This document shows positions 37,721 to 47,312 of a stretch of 64,000 nucleotides of DNA, piece after piece. A program made the position numbers and the translations under genes. The notes under the pieces are model-generated. The model was given only the letters and a program-made list of their open reading frames with translations. It searched no databases and was not told where the DNA came from. This DNA is from Georgenia sp. TF02-10 (GTDB taxonomy: Bacteria; Actinomycetota; Actinomycetes; Actinomycetales; Actinomycetaceae): assembly GCF_022759505.1 (NCBI RefSeq), contig NZ_CP094289.1:248001-312000 (forward strand), written 5' to 3'. The first letter of the stretch is position 1. Every line of letters starts with the position of its first letter.

Positions 37721-37734
37721 GTTTCACGTGAAAC
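37721..37734. promoter_or_regulatory. parS site 3
   Basis: Perfect GTTTCACGTGAAAC, 400 bp from site 2. Confidence 0.95.
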
Positions 37735-38070
37735 CTCGATAGCGGGATCTATGGCGTCTGCCCGGAGGTCTTTCCTACCGACCCTGACCGGGACGACCTG
37801 CCGCTTCGCACGGTCGTCGCACGGTCGTCGCGTAGAAGTGTCGTAGACACGAGGAGAAGGATAGGGGGACGGGCACCTGGCAGTCGTGACCGAGACCGTT
37901 CGCCTGACCAGGGAGCGCCATCCCGGCCCGGATGCGAACTCTGCACCTGCTGCCTCTCGTCCAGGCGACATCTATGTCGTGACCGCGAAGACCTACAGGC
38001 CGTCGGCTGGACGTTCGCCACAAGGACCCTGCACTGTTGCGCCCTCGAGCCGTTCGCCGGCGCTGACGGT

Positions 38071-38084
38071 GTTTCACGTGAAAC
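38071..38084. promoter_or_regulatory. parS site 4
   Basis: Perfect GTTTCACGTGAAAC, 350 bp from site 3. Confidence 0.95.
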
Positions 38085-38433
38085 AGCGTGGAGCGCAGCA
38101 CCGGACCTCCAGACACCCTCGCGAGCTGTTGCGTGGGAGCCACGGTGATCAGTCGCAGCAAGGCGGTCTCGGCATCGCTTCGGCTCCGAGCACGCAAGGA
38201 GGCCCTGGCAACATTGCCGATCAGAGCCGTAAGCACCGGCGGCGGCGTCCGCGACCATGGCGGGGCCTTCGACCATCGCCTTGCGCTGACCGTCGGGGTT
38301 GTGAGTGCTGGTGGGAACGCACGACGTTGTTGGAGAACTCGTGGTCTGGAACGCCCTGACGCCAGTGGCGCGGGACCCGGCCGCATGTGTCACCGGGGCC
38401 TTCCGCACCGCCGATGCCTTCCCTACCGATGCC

Positions 38434-38447
38434 GTTTCACGTGAAAC
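38434..38447. promoter_or_regulatory. parS site 5
   Basis: Perfect GTTTCACGTGAAAC, 363 bp from site 4. Confidence 0.95.
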
Positions 38448-38757
38448 TGTGGCAGAGGCCGCCATGCACGACCTTCTGGATCTGTCGTTGTACGCCGCAG
38501 AGCCGCAGCCGAGCCTCCAACGTCCGCCGCCACGCGCCGACCGGCGCCCATCTACCACGTGCCCCACGGCCGGCTCCAAGGCCTTCATGCCGGCCGCTGC
38601 AACCGCGGCTTGGCGCGGGTGCGTAGCGCTTTGGAACATCCAGGCTCGGCCCTACCTGCCGCGTTCCAGCGATGCCGACGGACACGAGCCGCGAGAACCC
38701 GCCTTCGGGCTTGCTCATGTCGGCCATATAATCGACGCACGTTGCACCGCGGGCACG

Positions 38758-38771
38758 GTTCCACGTGAAAC
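38758..38771. promoter_or_regulatory. parS site 6
   Basis: GTTCCACGTGAAAC, one mismatch, 324 bp from site 5. Confidence 0.88.
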
Positions 38772-39093
38772 ACCGTCCGGAGCGTGCAGTTCGTTGTAGA
38801 GGCGCAGGACGGCGTTCTGCCCTAGGAGTTCAGGCCAGACGATGCTCGCGGTGCCCGCGGACATCGAGAGGCAGTCAGTTCCGGCCTCCGTATGGCTCGG
38901 CGCGTGTGGCCCAGGACTGTCCGCTCGTCTAGCCGATCCACGCGCCTAGCCCATCTGGCCCGGCTTCTCGAGGACCAGACCGGCAGGCGCAAGCAGGTGG
39001 CGTCGGCGTCGGTGCTGCAGCGCCGATATGTCACGGCTGCCTGCGCCCCTCGGAGGGCTTGCTTGCGGCTGAGGTAGACCGACCCCCCCGGGG

Positions 39094-39107
39094 GTTCCAC
39101 GTGAAAC
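39094..39107. promoter_or_regulatory. parS site 7
   Basis: GTTCCACGTGAAAC, one mismatch and identical to site 6, 336 bp from it. Confidence 0.88.
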
Positions 39108-39560
39108 GAAGCCGCCCGCGCGCATGAGTAGTGACCGGTTGCCTCTGTTGTGCGGCACGCTGGACTTCTCGGACGACGACTTGGTTCCCTCACAGACGAC
39201 GGTCTTGGTTCCCTCACAAACCTGACGCGGTCCCCGAGCTACTTCGCCCTGGGGGACCTCCGGTGCGACGAAGGCGCCGAGTCGAGCAGGCGTTCACCTT
39301 CGTGACCCGGAACCTAGACGCCAATGGACGCGCATCACATACGTGCGCCCGACACAGCGCGCGACCGCAGTGAAGAGCGGTTGTGTGGACAGGGCGACGG
39401 TCGTCGAAGAACTCTGGGGAACTGACTTAAGCGACATGTGTAGGTGAGTCATCTCTGCAAGCGTCGGCAGCGCCGGGGTATGACATCCCGTGGCCTAATC
39501 CGGCCTAATACCGTCCGTTACAGTCCGTCCAGCCTCACAGCCCTGTTCAGTGGGGCCCAC

Positions 39561-39588
39561 CCACCCAGTCTCAGGGCCTACTGGGTGG
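39561..39588 (-). terminator. Hairpin after rsmG
   Basis: Perfect 9-bp arms CCACCCAGT and ACTGGGTGG with a 10-nt loop start 40 nt beyond the rsmG stop codon. It would end the rpmH-to-rsmG transcripts before they enter the parS region. Confidence 0.6.
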
Positions 39589-39627
39589 AACGACGGACCG
39601 GGCCGCCCTGCCCTCCCGGGCCAACGC

Positions 39628-40275
39628 TCAGCGCTTGCGGGCGACGACGACTGTGGCCGGCTCCACCCCAGCCACGGGCGTGACCTCTTCCACGCGCGCA
39701 CCGTCGACACCGAGCTTCCGCAGCACGTACCGCGCGGCTTCGACCTCCTCGGCAGCCCGGCGTCCCTTGAGCGCCACCAGCGCACCGCCGGGCCGAACCA
39801 GCGGCAACGTCAGCCGCGCCAGCTTGTCCAGCGCGGCGACAGCGCGGGCGGTGACGACGTCGAAGGACGCCCGGCCGTGCAGCTCCTCGGCGCGCGCCCG
39901 CACCAGCCGGACGTTGTCGAGCCCGACCTCCTCGACCACGTCCGCCAGCCAGGTCACCCGCCGCTCCATCGGCTCGACGAGGTCGACCGTGACGTCCGGC
40001 CGCATCGCGGCCAGCACGATCCCGGGGAACCCGGCGCCCGAGCCGATGTCCGCGACGGTGCTGTCCGGCGGGACGAAGGGGACGACCGCCGCGGAGTTGA
40101 CGAGGTGCCGCGTCCACAGCCGGGGCAGCTCACGCGGGCCGATCAGCCCGCGCAGCTCGCCCTCCTCGGCCAGCATCCGGGCGAACTGCTGCACCGGCGC
40201 CCAGGCCAGCCCGAAGAGCTCGCGGACCTCGGCCGACGGCTCCTCCACTGGGGGCGGGACGGGGGACTCGGCCAT
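39628..40275 (-). CDS. rsmG: 16S rRNA (guanine-N7)-methyltransferase G
   Basis: The enzyme methylates G527 of 16S rRNA with SAM; its loss gives low-level streptomycin resistance. The 215-residue product has PRLWTRHLVNSAAVVPFVP, the SAM-binding VADIGSGAGFPGIVLAAMRP and ALDKLARLTLPLVRPGG. The ATG directly abuts the jag stop, so the genes are coupled. It is the last gene of the yidC-side operon, in the conserved actinobacterial position before parA. Confidence 0.96.
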   Translation of the reverse strand: MAESPVPPPVEEPSAEVRELFGLAWAPVQQFARMLAEEGELRGLIGPRELPRLWTRHLVNSAAVVPFVPPDSTVADIGSGAGFPGIVLAAMRPDVTVDLVEPMERRVTWLADVVEEVGLDNVRLVRARAEELHGRASFDVVTARAVAALDKLARLTLPLVRPGGALVALKGRRAAEEVEAARYVLRKLGVDGARVEEVTPVAGVEPATVVVARKR

Positions 40276-40803
40276 TCAGGCGGGGCGGACCACGACGTGC
40301 CGGTTCGGCTCGGTGCCCTCGGAGTCGCTCGTGAGGCCGGCCGCGGCGACGACGTCGTGCACCACCTTGCGCTCGAACGGGTTCATCGGCGCCAGCGCCA
40401 CCTCCTGCCCGCTGTCGCGCACCCGGCCGATCGCCTCGTTCGCCACCGCGGTAAGCTCCTCCCGGCGCCGGCGGCGGTAGCCAGCGATGTCGAGCATGAG
40501 CCGGCTGCGCTCCCCGGTCTTCGTCTGCACGGCGAGGCGGGTCAGCTCCTGCACGGCGTCGAGGACCTCACCGTCCTCGCCGACGAGCCGGCGCAGCCAC
40601 CGGTCGCCCTCCTCGGCCACGATCTCCACCGCCGCCCGGCCGTGCTCGACGTCGATGTCGATGTCGCCGTCCAGGTCGGCGATGTCGAGCAGCTCCTCGA
40701 GGTAGTCGGCGGCGATCTCGCCCTCCGCCTCGAGCCGCTCGATGCTCGCGCTGTCCGTGCCGCCCGAACCCTGCTCGGTGTCCACCTGCTCGTCCTCGCT
40801 CAC
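40276..40803 (-). CDS. jag: RNA-binding protein Jag/KhpB (KH and R3H domains)
   Basis: The 175-residue protein has an acidic N-terminal tail (1-30), a KH domain around GEDGEVLDAVQELTRLAV and a C-terminal R3H domain with ALAPMNPFERKVVHDVVAAA. It lacks the N-terminal Jag domain of firmicutes, as other actinobacteria do. It binds RNA, often with KhpA, and affects cell shape and division genes. It lies between yidC and rsmG. Confidence 0.93.
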   Translation of the reverse strand: MSEDEQVDTEQGSGGTDSASIERLEAEGEIAADYLEELLDIADLDGDIDIDVEHGRAAVEIVAEEGDRWLRRLVGEDGEVLDAVQELTRLAVQTKTGERSRLMLDIAGYRRRRREELTAVANEAIGRVRDSGQEVALAPMNPFERKVVHDVVAAAGLTSDSEGTEPNRHVVVRPA

Positions 40804-41133
40804 ACTGTCCTCATCTCGTTGCCTGGCCCGTGCGGTCGGGCTGGTCCTGGCCCTGGGATCGGGCGGTTCTGGGTCTAGCGGTCCTGGCAGTTCTGGTCGG
40901 GGTCCTGGCGCTTCTGGTCGGGGCGGTCCCTGCTCCGGGCGACCGGCGAGCCGAGCCGAGCCGAGCCATGCTGCGCGCCTGTGGTGCGTCTGGCGAAGTG
41001 GTCGCGGCCTCCGTGTTCCCAGCGACGGCGACCGGGCGGGGCGGTGGACCGGCCCTCCCCGGTCCGTCCCACCGGCCGGCCCGCCCGGACCTTCCCGTGC
41101 CGACGGCGGCCGGCCGGCCAGCCCCTGCTCGAG
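40804..41133. other. 330-bp gap between yidC and jag with degenerate repeats
   Basis: No gene seen. Two copies of a 21-bp GGTCCTGGC...TTCTGGTCGG unit at about 40880-40921 and a GAGCC/CGAGC pentamer run near 40946-40968. A promoter for jag-rsmG could lie here, but none is clear. Confidence 0.5.
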
Positions 41134-42321
41134 CTACCGCTTGCCTCCCGGCTTCCGCTGCTGCTTCCTGGCCTGGGCCTGTCGCCGCGCCGCGGCGGCC
41201 CGCCGCTCGGCAGCGCGCTCCTCGTACCGCTTCTGCGCCCGCTCCGAGGCGGTCAGCCCGTCCTTGCCGCGGACCTCGCCGTCCTCGGACTCCTCGTCCT
41301 CCGGCTCCGGCTCCGGCTCGGCCGGTCGCGCCGGTGCCGGCTCCGGCCGTGCGGGCTTCGCCGTCGGCGGGGGGCCGGAGCGCTTGGCCCGGTCCTTCCG
41401 CTTGGGCTGCACCCGCTGCCCGCCCCGCGGCGCCTCGGTCGGCGCGGCCGCGGCGGCGTCCTCCTCCGCGGCCGGCAGACCCTTGCGGGCCCGCTTGTGG
41501 GCGAGCCGCTCGGCGCGGAGCCGCGCCGCCTCGGAGCCGGGAGCCGGCTGGCGGCGGATCGTGTACCACTGCTGACCCATCGTCCACAGGTTGGTGACCA
41601 GCCAGTAGATCAGCACGCCGATGGGGAAGTTGACGCCGGAGAAGGCGAAGATCAGCGGCATGATGTACATCAGCATCTTCTGCTGACGCATCATCGGGTT
41701 GTCCAGCGTCGCCGCCGGCATGTTCTTCATCGTCAGCTGCCGCTGCGTGGTGAACGTCGTCACCGACATCAGGATGATCAGCAGGACGGTGACGACCTTG
41801 ACGGCCGGCTCGGGGGACGAGAGGAACGTCGCCGAGATCGGCGCGCCGAGCAGCTCGGAGGACTCCGCCTGCGCGGCGAGTTCCTGCGTCAGCGGGCCGA
41901 TCGCGTCGTTGGTCCCGACGGCGACGTCGTCCAGCAGGTTCAGGACGCGGAACAGCGCGAAGAAGATCGGCATCTGCAGCAGCATCGGCAGGCACGAGGC
42001 GAACGGGTTCGTCCCGTGCTTGCGGTACAGCGCCATCATCTCTTCCTGCATCTTCTGGCGCGATGCAGGGTCGGTCTTGTTCTTGTACTTCTTCTGCAGC
42101 TTCTGCATCTCGGGCTGCACGAGCTGCATGCCGCGGGAGGCCCTGATCTGCCGGAAGAACAGCGGGATGAGCAGGATCCGGATGACGACGACGAGACCGA
42201 CGATCGACAGGATCCACGCCCAGCCCGACCCCCCGGCCATGCCGAGGAGCACGAGCAGATCGTGCACCCGGACCATGATCCACGCGACGGCGTACATGAT
42301 CGGGTACAGGACGGTGTCCAT
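41134..42321 (-). CDS. yidC: Membrane protein insertase YidC
   Basis: YidC inserts and folds membrane proteins. ATG 42321 is preceded by AGGAG 7 bases upstream and gives 395 residues; upstream in-frame codons reach into yidD and have no RBS. The core has YPIMYAVAWIMVRVHDLL, the conserved hydrophilic-groove arginine segment VVVIRILLIPLFFRQIRA, NPFASCLPMLLQMPIFFALF and the last TM VNFPIGVLIYWLVTNLW. The C-terminal 130 residues are a long basic tail (KRKDRAKRS, RAQKRYEERAAERR) that likely contacts ribosomes. The long E. coli periplasmic domain is absent. Confidence 0.96.
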   Translation of the reverse strand: MDTVLYPIMYAVAWIMVRVHDLLVLLGMAGGSGWAWILSIVGLVVVIRILLIPLFFRQIRASRGMQLVQPEMQKLQKKYKNKTDPASRQKMQEEMMALYRKHGTNPFASCLPMLLQMPIFFALFRVLNLLDDVAVGTNDAIGPLTQELAAQAESSELLGAPISATFLSSPEPAVKVVTVLLIILMSVTTFTTQRQLTMKNMPAATLDNPMMRQQKMLMYIMPLIFAFSGVNFPIGVLIYWLVTNLWTMGQQWYTIRRQPAPGSEAARLRAERLAHKRARKGLPAAEEDAAAAAPTEAPRGGQRVQPKRKDRAKRSGPPPTAKPARPEPAPARPAEPEPEPEDEESEDGEVRGKDGLTASERAQKRYEERAAERRAAAARRQAQARKQQRKPGGKR

Positions 42322-42331
42322 GAATGTGCTC

Positions 42332-42946
42332 CTAGAGATCCTGCGGCGCGACGGCGTGACGCGCCCCCCGAGTGTCCTCACCGAGGGTACGTGGTGCGGG
42401 GACCCCGCCCGGTCCGGCCCTGGCGGCGGCGCCCGGTTCGGTCGTCGCGACGGCGTCCGACCCGGTCTTCACGACGCCGTCCGGTCCGGCCCTCGTGACG
42501 GCGTCCGACCCGGTCCTCGCGACGGCGACCGGTCCGCCCGGTGTGTCGACGTCTGCCTCCGCCGCGGTGGCGTCCGGCTCCGCCGCCGACGGCGTGCGGT
42601 CGGCGCTGTCCACGGCGCTGTCCTCGTCGTCGTCGGCGGTGCTCGCCCGGCGGAAGGCGGCCGACCAGTCCTCGGCCGGTGGCACGTGGTCCACGCCGCC
42701 CTTGCTCCACGGGTTGCACCGCAGCAGCCGCCAGCCGGCGAGCGCCGCGCCCTTGACCGGGCCGTGCCGCCGCAGCGCGGTGACGGCGTAGGCGGAGCAG
42801 GACGGGTAGTACTTGCAGCTCGGTGCCAGCCAGGGCGAGACGATGAACTGGTACGCCCGGACGAGCCCGAGCAGGATCCAGGTGAGCGGGTTGCGCACCC
42901 GCTCCTCCGCGGTGCCCCGCTCGGCGGTGCCGCCGGCGGCGCTCAT
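42332..42946 (-). CDS. yidD: Membrane protein insertion efficiency factor YidD, with long C-terminal extension
   Basis: Residues 1-95 are the YidD domain: [20 protein letters not shown] followed by [15 protein letters not shown] and [19 protein letters not shown]. Standard YidD proteins are about 70-110 residues, but this one has 204. The extra 105 residues are low complexity, with repeats of the [15 protein letters not shown] type. The tail keeps the frame open to the yidC start region. The ATG overlaps the rnpA stop (ATGA). YidD is needed for efficient YidC-dependent insertion. Confidence 0.92.
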   Translation of the reverse strand: MSAAGGTAERGTAEERVRNPLTWILLGLVRAYQFIVSPWLAPSCKYYPSCSAYAVTALRRHGPVKGAALAGWRLLRCNPWSKGGVDHVPPAEDWSAAFRRASTADDDEDSAVDSADRTPSAAEPDATAAEADVDTPGGPVAVARTGSDAVTRAGPDGVVKTGSDAVATTEPGAAARAGPGGVPAPRTLGEDTRGARHAVAPQDL

Positions 42947-43329
42947 GCGGCGCCCCGGGTGCGGGCGGCGCGGGCGGACCGGCGTCGGGCGGCGGCCAGC
43001 GCGGCGTCGACGTCCGATGCCAGCTGCTGGAAGGTCGCGCCGGCGGCGTCGGGCAGCGCCCGCACGACGACCCGGGCACCGGCGGGCAGGGCCACTACCC
43101 GCGCGGCGAGCACGGCGCGGAGCCGGCGCTTGACCTGGTTGCGCTGGACGGCGCCGCCGACGGCCTTGGGCACGACGAAGCCGACGAGCGCCGGTCGGTC
43201 GCTCGTCGTGGTCTCGTCAGTACCGGCGGCCAGGTGCACGACCAGGCGACGGGTGCCGCCGCGCGCACCGCGGCGGACGGCGTCGTCGAAGTCCGACGAC
43301 CGGCGCATGCGGTGCTGGGCGGGCAGCAA
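42943..43329 (-). CDS. rnpA: Ribonuclease P protein component
   Basis: This is the protein subunit of RNase P, which trims tRNA 5' ends. The 128-residue product has the usual length and the signature [15 protein letters not shown], after [21 protein letters not shown]. It lies 9 bp after rpmH and overlaps yidD. The start is ATG or the equivalent at 43329 (TTG/GTG alternatives within a few codons are possible). Confidence 0.95.
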   Translation of the reverse strand: MLPAQHRMRRSSDFDDAVRRGARGGTRRLVVHLAAGTDETTTSDRPALVGFVVPKAVGGAVQRNQVKRRLRAVLAARVVALPAGARVVVRALPDAAGATFQQLASDVDAALAAARRRSARAARTRGAA

Positions 43330-43338
43330 CGGTGCCGC

Positions 43339-43476
43339 TCAGGCCGAGAGCTGCGAGCGCCCCTTGCGCCGGCGCGCAGCGATGATGGCGCGGCCGGCGC
43401 GGGTCCGCATCCGCAGGCGGAACCCGTGGACCTTGGCCCGGCGCCGGTTGTTCGGCTGGAAAGTCCGCTTGCTCAC
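43339..43476 (-). CDS. rpmH: 50S ribosomal protein L34
   Basis: L34 is a short basic ribosomal protein. GTG 43476 follows GGAG and gives 45 residues: [19 protein letters not shown], then [20 protein letters not shown]. It is the first gene of the minus-strand cluster leaving the dnaA side. Confidence 0.97.
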   Translation of the reverse strand: MSKRTFQPNNRRRAKVHGFRLRMRTRAGRAIIAARRRKGRSQLSA

Positions 43477-43945
43477 GGCAGTACTCCAAAACGTCGGTGA
43501 ATCGTCTCCGCCCCCGCCACGCGCGGGAAGTGCGCTCGTCCCGTCCGGCGGTTCCGTCATGGGGCCGCTGGGGCGTGGCTGCAGGACCGGTCCGGACGAC
43601 CTACCTACGGTACGGGAGCGCGCGGAGGACGGTCAATCGCGCCCCGGGCGCCGTCGCTCACAGCCCCGGCCCACCCGAGCACCCGAGCACCCGAGCACCC
43701 GAGCATGCCCAGCCACCGGAGCACCACGTGGGCCGCGGCGGCCGACCCAGCTCGACGGCGACCGCGTCCTCCGCCGCAGCTGTGGACCAGCACGGCCCCC
43801 GCCCGACCAGCTGTGGACCAGCACGTCCTCTGGTTGTGGACGAGGGCCACCGTATAGTGGCCGGCGCCGGCCGCCGTCGTCCGTCTCCGCCGCGCCGGCA
43901 GCACGAGGTGGCTCTACCCACACGTGTGGATACGGGTGTGGACAG
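43477..43945. promoter_or_regulatory. rpmH/dnaA divergent promoter region with DnaA boxes
   Basis: For dnaA, TATAGT at 43853-43858 is a good -10; TGTGGACGA at 43835-43843 sits where the -35 should be. Other one-mismatch boxes are TGTGGATAC 43925-43933 and TGTGGACAG 43937-43945. TGTGGACCA occurs twice at 43781 and 43812. This points to autoregulation by DnaA. For rpmH, minus-strand TACCGT (43612-43607) is a likely -10. An 8-bp ACCCGAGC tandem, four copies, is at 43673-43704. Confidence 0.65.
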
Positions 43946-43997
43946 CCCGGTCGGCGTGCCACACTCGCTGTCAGTCCGTCGCCGCCCCGGGGGAAGC

Positions 43998-45461
43998 ATG
44001 CCTCAGAACCAACCCACCACCTCCAGCTGGGCGCAGGCCGTCGACGTCCTGACCGACCGCGGGGACATCGGCGGGGCGCAGCTCGCCTTCGTCCGGATGA
44101 CGCGCCCGCTCGGCGTCATCGACGACACCATCCTGCTGGCCGTGCCCAGCGACTTCGCTAAGGACTTCCTGGAGACCCGGGCGCGCGAGCCCATCCTCTC
44201 GGCCCTGGCCGAGGTGGTCGGCACCCCGGTGCGGTTCGCTGTGACCGTGGACCCCAGCCTGGAGGAGGTCACCCCCGAGCCCGTCCCGCCGGCCAGCCCG
44301 ACGTCGGCGCGGACGGCGCCGTCGGCCCGCACCCCGGCCGGCGGGCACGAGGAGCGCGTCCTGCCCCCGCCGCTGCGGTCCAGCGCCGACCGTGGCATCT
44401 CGGCGGAGGACCCGTCGGTGGACTCCGCCCGGCTCAACCCGAAGTACACCTTCGAGACGTTTGTGACCGGCTCCTCCAACCGGTTCGCCCACGCCGCCGC
44501 GACCGCCGTCGCCGAGGCCCCGGCCAAGGCCTACAACCCGCTGTTCATCTACGGCGGCTCAGGCCTGGGCAAGACCCACCTGCTGCACGCGATCGGGCAC
44601 TACGCGCGCAACCTCTACCCCGGTGCGCGGGTCCGCTACGTGAACTCCGAGGAGTTCACCAACGACTTCATCAACTCCATCCGGGACGACAAGGCGGAGA
44701 ACTTCCAGCGGAGGTACCGCAACGTCGACGTCCTGCTCATCGACGACATCCAGTTCCTCGGCGGCAAGGAGCAGACGGTCGAGGAGTTCTTCCACACCTT
44801 CAACACGCTGCACAACGACAACCGGCAGGTGGTCATCACCTCCGACGTCCCGCCCAAGCAGCTCAACGGGTTCGAGGACCGGCTGCGCTCGCGCTTCGAG
44901 TGGGGGCTGCTCACCGACGTCCAGCCGCCGGACCTGGAGACCCGGATCGCGATCCTGCGGAAGAAGGCGGTGGCCGAGCGGCTGCAGGCCACCGACGAGG
45001 TGCTGGAGTACATCGCCTCGCGCATCTCCACCAACATCCGCGAGCTCGAGGGCGCGCTCATCCGGGTGACCGCCTTCGCCAACCTCAACCGTCAGCCGGT
45101 CGAGCTCTCCCTGGCCGAGATGGTCCTCAAGGACCTGATCACCGACCCCGAGGGCGAGAACATCACGCCCACCCTGATCATGAGCCAGACGGCGCACTAC
45201 TTCTCGGTCTCCATCGACTCCCTGTGCTCCTCGGACCGCTCCCGGGTGCTCGTCAACGCCCGGCAGATCGCGATGTACCTGTGCCGGGAGCTCACCGACC
45301 TGTCCCTGCCCAAGATCGGCCAGCTCTTCGGCGGGCGGGACCACACCACCGTCATGCACGCCAACCGCAAGATCCGCGAGCAGATGGCGGAGAAGCGGTC
45401 GACCTACAACCAGGTCACCGAGCTGACGAACCGGATCAAGCAGAAGGCCCGCGGGGCCTGA
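43998..45461 (+). CDS. dnaA: Chromosomal replication initiator DnaA
   Basis: DnaA binds DnaA boxes and opens oriC. ATG 43998 follows GGGGGAAGC and gives 487 residues. Domain I is residues 1-85; domain II (85-150) is a variable Pro/Ala/Ser linker; domain III begins [20 protein letters not shown], with Walker [10 protein letters not shown] (Lys192), Walker [16 protein letters not shown] and the box VII-like [18 protein letters not shown]. Domain IV has the signature [20 protein letters not shown] then DHTTVMHA. It is in the canonical position between rpmH and dnaN. Confidence 0.98.
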   Translation: MPQNQPTTSSWAQAVDVLTDRGDIGGAQLAFVRMTRPLGVIDDTILLAVPSDFAKDFLETRAREPILSALAEVVGTPVRFAVTVDPSLEEVTPEPVPPASPTSARTAPSARTPAGGHEERVLPPPLRSSADRGISAEDPSVDSARLNPKYTFETFVTGSSNRFAHAAATAVAEAPAKAYNPLFIYGGSGLGKTHLLHAIGHYARNLYPGARVRYVNSEEFTNDFINSIRDDKAENFQRRYRNVDVLLIDDIQFLGGKEQTVEEFFHTFNTLHNDNRQVVITSDVPPKQLNGFEDRLRSRFEWGLLTDVQPPDLETRIAILRKKAVAERLQATDEVLEYIASRISTNIRELEGALIRVTAFANLNRQPVELSLAEMVLKDLITDPEGENITPTLIMSQTAHYFSVSIDSLCSSDRSRVLVNARQIAMYLCRELTDLSLPKIGQLFGGRDHTTVMHANRKIREQMAEKRSTYNQVTELTNRIKQKARGA

Positions 45462-46114
45462 CCCGTCGTCCCGACGCACCTCCGTCGCCGGCGACGGCGT
45501 CCCCTCCGCGCCGCCACGAACCTTCCCGCCGCCGCCGCGCCCGGGGACCGGACACGGGGTCCCTTGCCAAACCACGCCCCTCGGGAGTAGGGGATGCACA
45601 GCTGTGCACACACCTGTGGACAACGGTGGACAGCTCGGGACCGGCCGGTGGACTGCTCCGCCCCTCCCGGTGGACGGCCGGTGTGCGCGGCCCGCTCGTC
45701 CACCGCCGGAACGGTCTCTCCACAGCGCCGGCCACGCCCGCGCCCACACCCCCGCTGCCCTTCTGACCTGCGCAGACGCCGCTCCTCCACAGCGTCCACA
45801 ACGGCTATGACGACGATGACCTAGAGAGATCGAGATGGCTGTGGAGAGCCAACATGGGTCCGGCCGGGCAGGTGGGTCCGTGGCCGACGACGGCGTCCGC
45901 ACACCCGTCCGACCGCCCGGTCTGCCGCCGGTTCCCACAGCCGCTGTGGTTTACCCACATCCCGGTCGACCCTCGGTTTTCACCCCACCCGAACGCCCCC
46001 CGCCCCAGCCGGACCACCGCCGTCCCCATCGCTACCCGCCCATTGCCCGACTGGGTAGGGTTGGCCTGCGCCGCGGTCCGTCCCGGCACGATCACCGAGA
46101 GAAGGTCCACCATC
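45462..46114. other. Origin of replication oriC (dnaA-dnaN intergenic)
   Basis: 653 bp without a gene. A perfect DnaA box, TGTGGACAA, lies at 45615-45623, and TTACCCACA at 45951-45959 differs by one base from TTATCCACA. Weaker boxes include GGTGGACAG 45625-45633, GCGTCCACA about 45793-45801 and CTCTCCACA about 45716. The stretch 45795-45835 (CTATGACGACGATGACC and after) is the least GC-rich and is the best candidate for the unwinding element. Position, gene order and strand switch all support oriC; box assignment is by eye. Confidence 0.85.
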
Positions 46115-47245
46115 GTGAAGTTCCGGGTCGAACGCGACGTGCTGACCGAGGCCGTCACCTGGACGGCGCGGTCCCTGCCCTCCCGGCCCCCGGTCCCGGT
46201 GCTCGCCGGGGTGCTGCTGGAGGCGCAGGACGACGGGACGTTGACCCTGTCGAGCTTCGACTTCGAGATCTCCGCCCGCTCCCAGGTCCTCGCCGATGTC
46301 GAGAGCGCCGGCGTCGCGCTCGTCTCCGGCCGGCTGCTCGCGGACATCGCCAAGGCGCTGCCGGCCCGGCCGGTCGACGTCGTCCTCGACGGCCCCAAGG
46401 TGGTCATCACCTGCGGCTCCGCCCGGTTCACCCTGCTCACCATGCCGGTGGACGACTACCCAACCCTGCCGCAGATGCCCGAGGTCACCGGCAGCGTCGA
46501 CGCCGCCGTGCTCGCCGAGGCGGTCGGCCAGGTCACCATCGCCGCCAGCCGGGACGAGACCCTCCCGCTGCTCACCGGGGTCCGGGTGGAGATCGAGGGT
46601 GAGAAGGTCACGCTGCTGGCCACCGACCGCTACCGGCTGGCCATGCGCGAGCTCCCCTGGCACCCCGCCTCGCCGGCGGTGGAGGCGGTCGCGCTGGTCC
46701 GGGCCCGGACCCTGAACGACGTCGCCAAGTCCATGACCTCTGCCGGCGGCGTCGACGTCGCCCTGGCCTCCGGCGGGCCGGCCGCGCTCATCGGGTTCGA
46801 GGCCGGCGGGCGGCGCACCACCTCGCTGCTCGTCGAGGGCGACTACCCGCCGGTGCGCCGGCTCTTCCCCGAGGCGACGACGACGCACGCCGTCGTCGAG
46901 ACCCAGGCACTCATCGAGGCGGCCCGCCGGGTCAGCCTCGTGGCCGAGCGCAACACCCCGATCCGGCTGACCTTCAGCGAGGGCCAGGCCGTCCTCGAGG
47001 CCGGGCAGGGCGAGGACGCCCAGGCCTCCGAGGCCCTCGAGGCAAGCCTGACCGGGGAGGGGCTGAGCACGGCGTTCAACCCGCACTACCTGCTCGACGG
47101 CCTCGGCGCGCTGACCACGCCGTTCGTCCGGCTGTCCTTCACCCACCCGACCAAGCCGGCCGTGCTGACCGGCCAGGCCGAGCAGGAGAGCGGCGATGAC
47201 GACACGTTCCGGTACCTGCTGATGCCCATCCGGTTCGCGGGCTGA
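46115..47245 (+). CDS. dnaN: DNA polymerase III subunit beta (sliding clamp)
   Basis: The clamp holds the replicative polymerase on DNA. GTG 46115 follows GAGAAGGTCCACCATC and gives 376 residues in three similar domains. It begins VKFRVERDVLTEAVTWTARS, has LLTGVRVEIEGEKVTLLATD followed by RYRLAMREL, and ends with the peptide-binding terminus YLLMPIRFAG. It is the first gene right of oriC. Confidence 0.97.
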   Translation: MKFRVERDVLTEAVTWTARSLPSRPPVPVLAGVLLEAQDDGTLTLSSFDFEISARSQVLADVESAGVALVSGRLLADIAKALPARPVDVVLDGPKVVITCGSARFTLLTMPVDDYPTLPQMPEVTGSVDAAVLAEAVGQVTIAASRDETLPLLTGVRVEIEGEKVTLLATDRYRLAMRELPWHPASPAVEAVALVRARTLNDVAKSMTSAGGVDVALASGGPAALIGFEAGGRRTTSLLVEGDYPPVRRLFPEATTTHAVVETQALIEAARRVSLVAERNTPIRLTFSEGQAVLEAGQGEDAQASEALEASLTGEGLSTAFNPHYLLDGLGALTTPFVRLSFTHPTKPAVLTGQAEQESGDDDTFRYLLMPIRFAG

Positions 47246-47312
47246 CCGGCTCCCACCACACCGGGCCGGCGACGCCCGCGCCGCGCCGGCCGCACCGAGG
47301 AGGACGACAGGC

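Larger units (their letters stand above)
36938..39627. other. Gene-free parS region (origin-proximal centromere)
   Basis: About 2.7 kb between parA and rsmG contains seven parS sites and no convincing gene. The long frames here have no codon bias, cross the parS sites and resemble no family. Base composition looks less GC-rich than the flanking genes. A 24-bp duplication (TTGGTTCCCTCACA) is at 39181-39226, a CGCACGGTCGT doublet at about 37808, and a TATAAT at about 38727 with no clear -35. Confidence 0.8.

Noticed and set aside
38720..38735. TATAAT as a promoter in the parS region
   Set aside because: There is no -35 at a proper distance and no gene downstream in that direction.
37749..38799. 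Long reading frames on both strands within the parS region (up to about 300 codons)
   Set aside because: They cross parS sites (read as VSRET or FHVK), have no family resemblance, no RBS and no third-position GC bias.
43673..43704. ACCCGAGC octamer run considered as a CRISPR or iteron array
   Set aside because: The unit is 8 bp with no spacers, so it is a simple tandem repeat. No CRISPR array was seen in the window.
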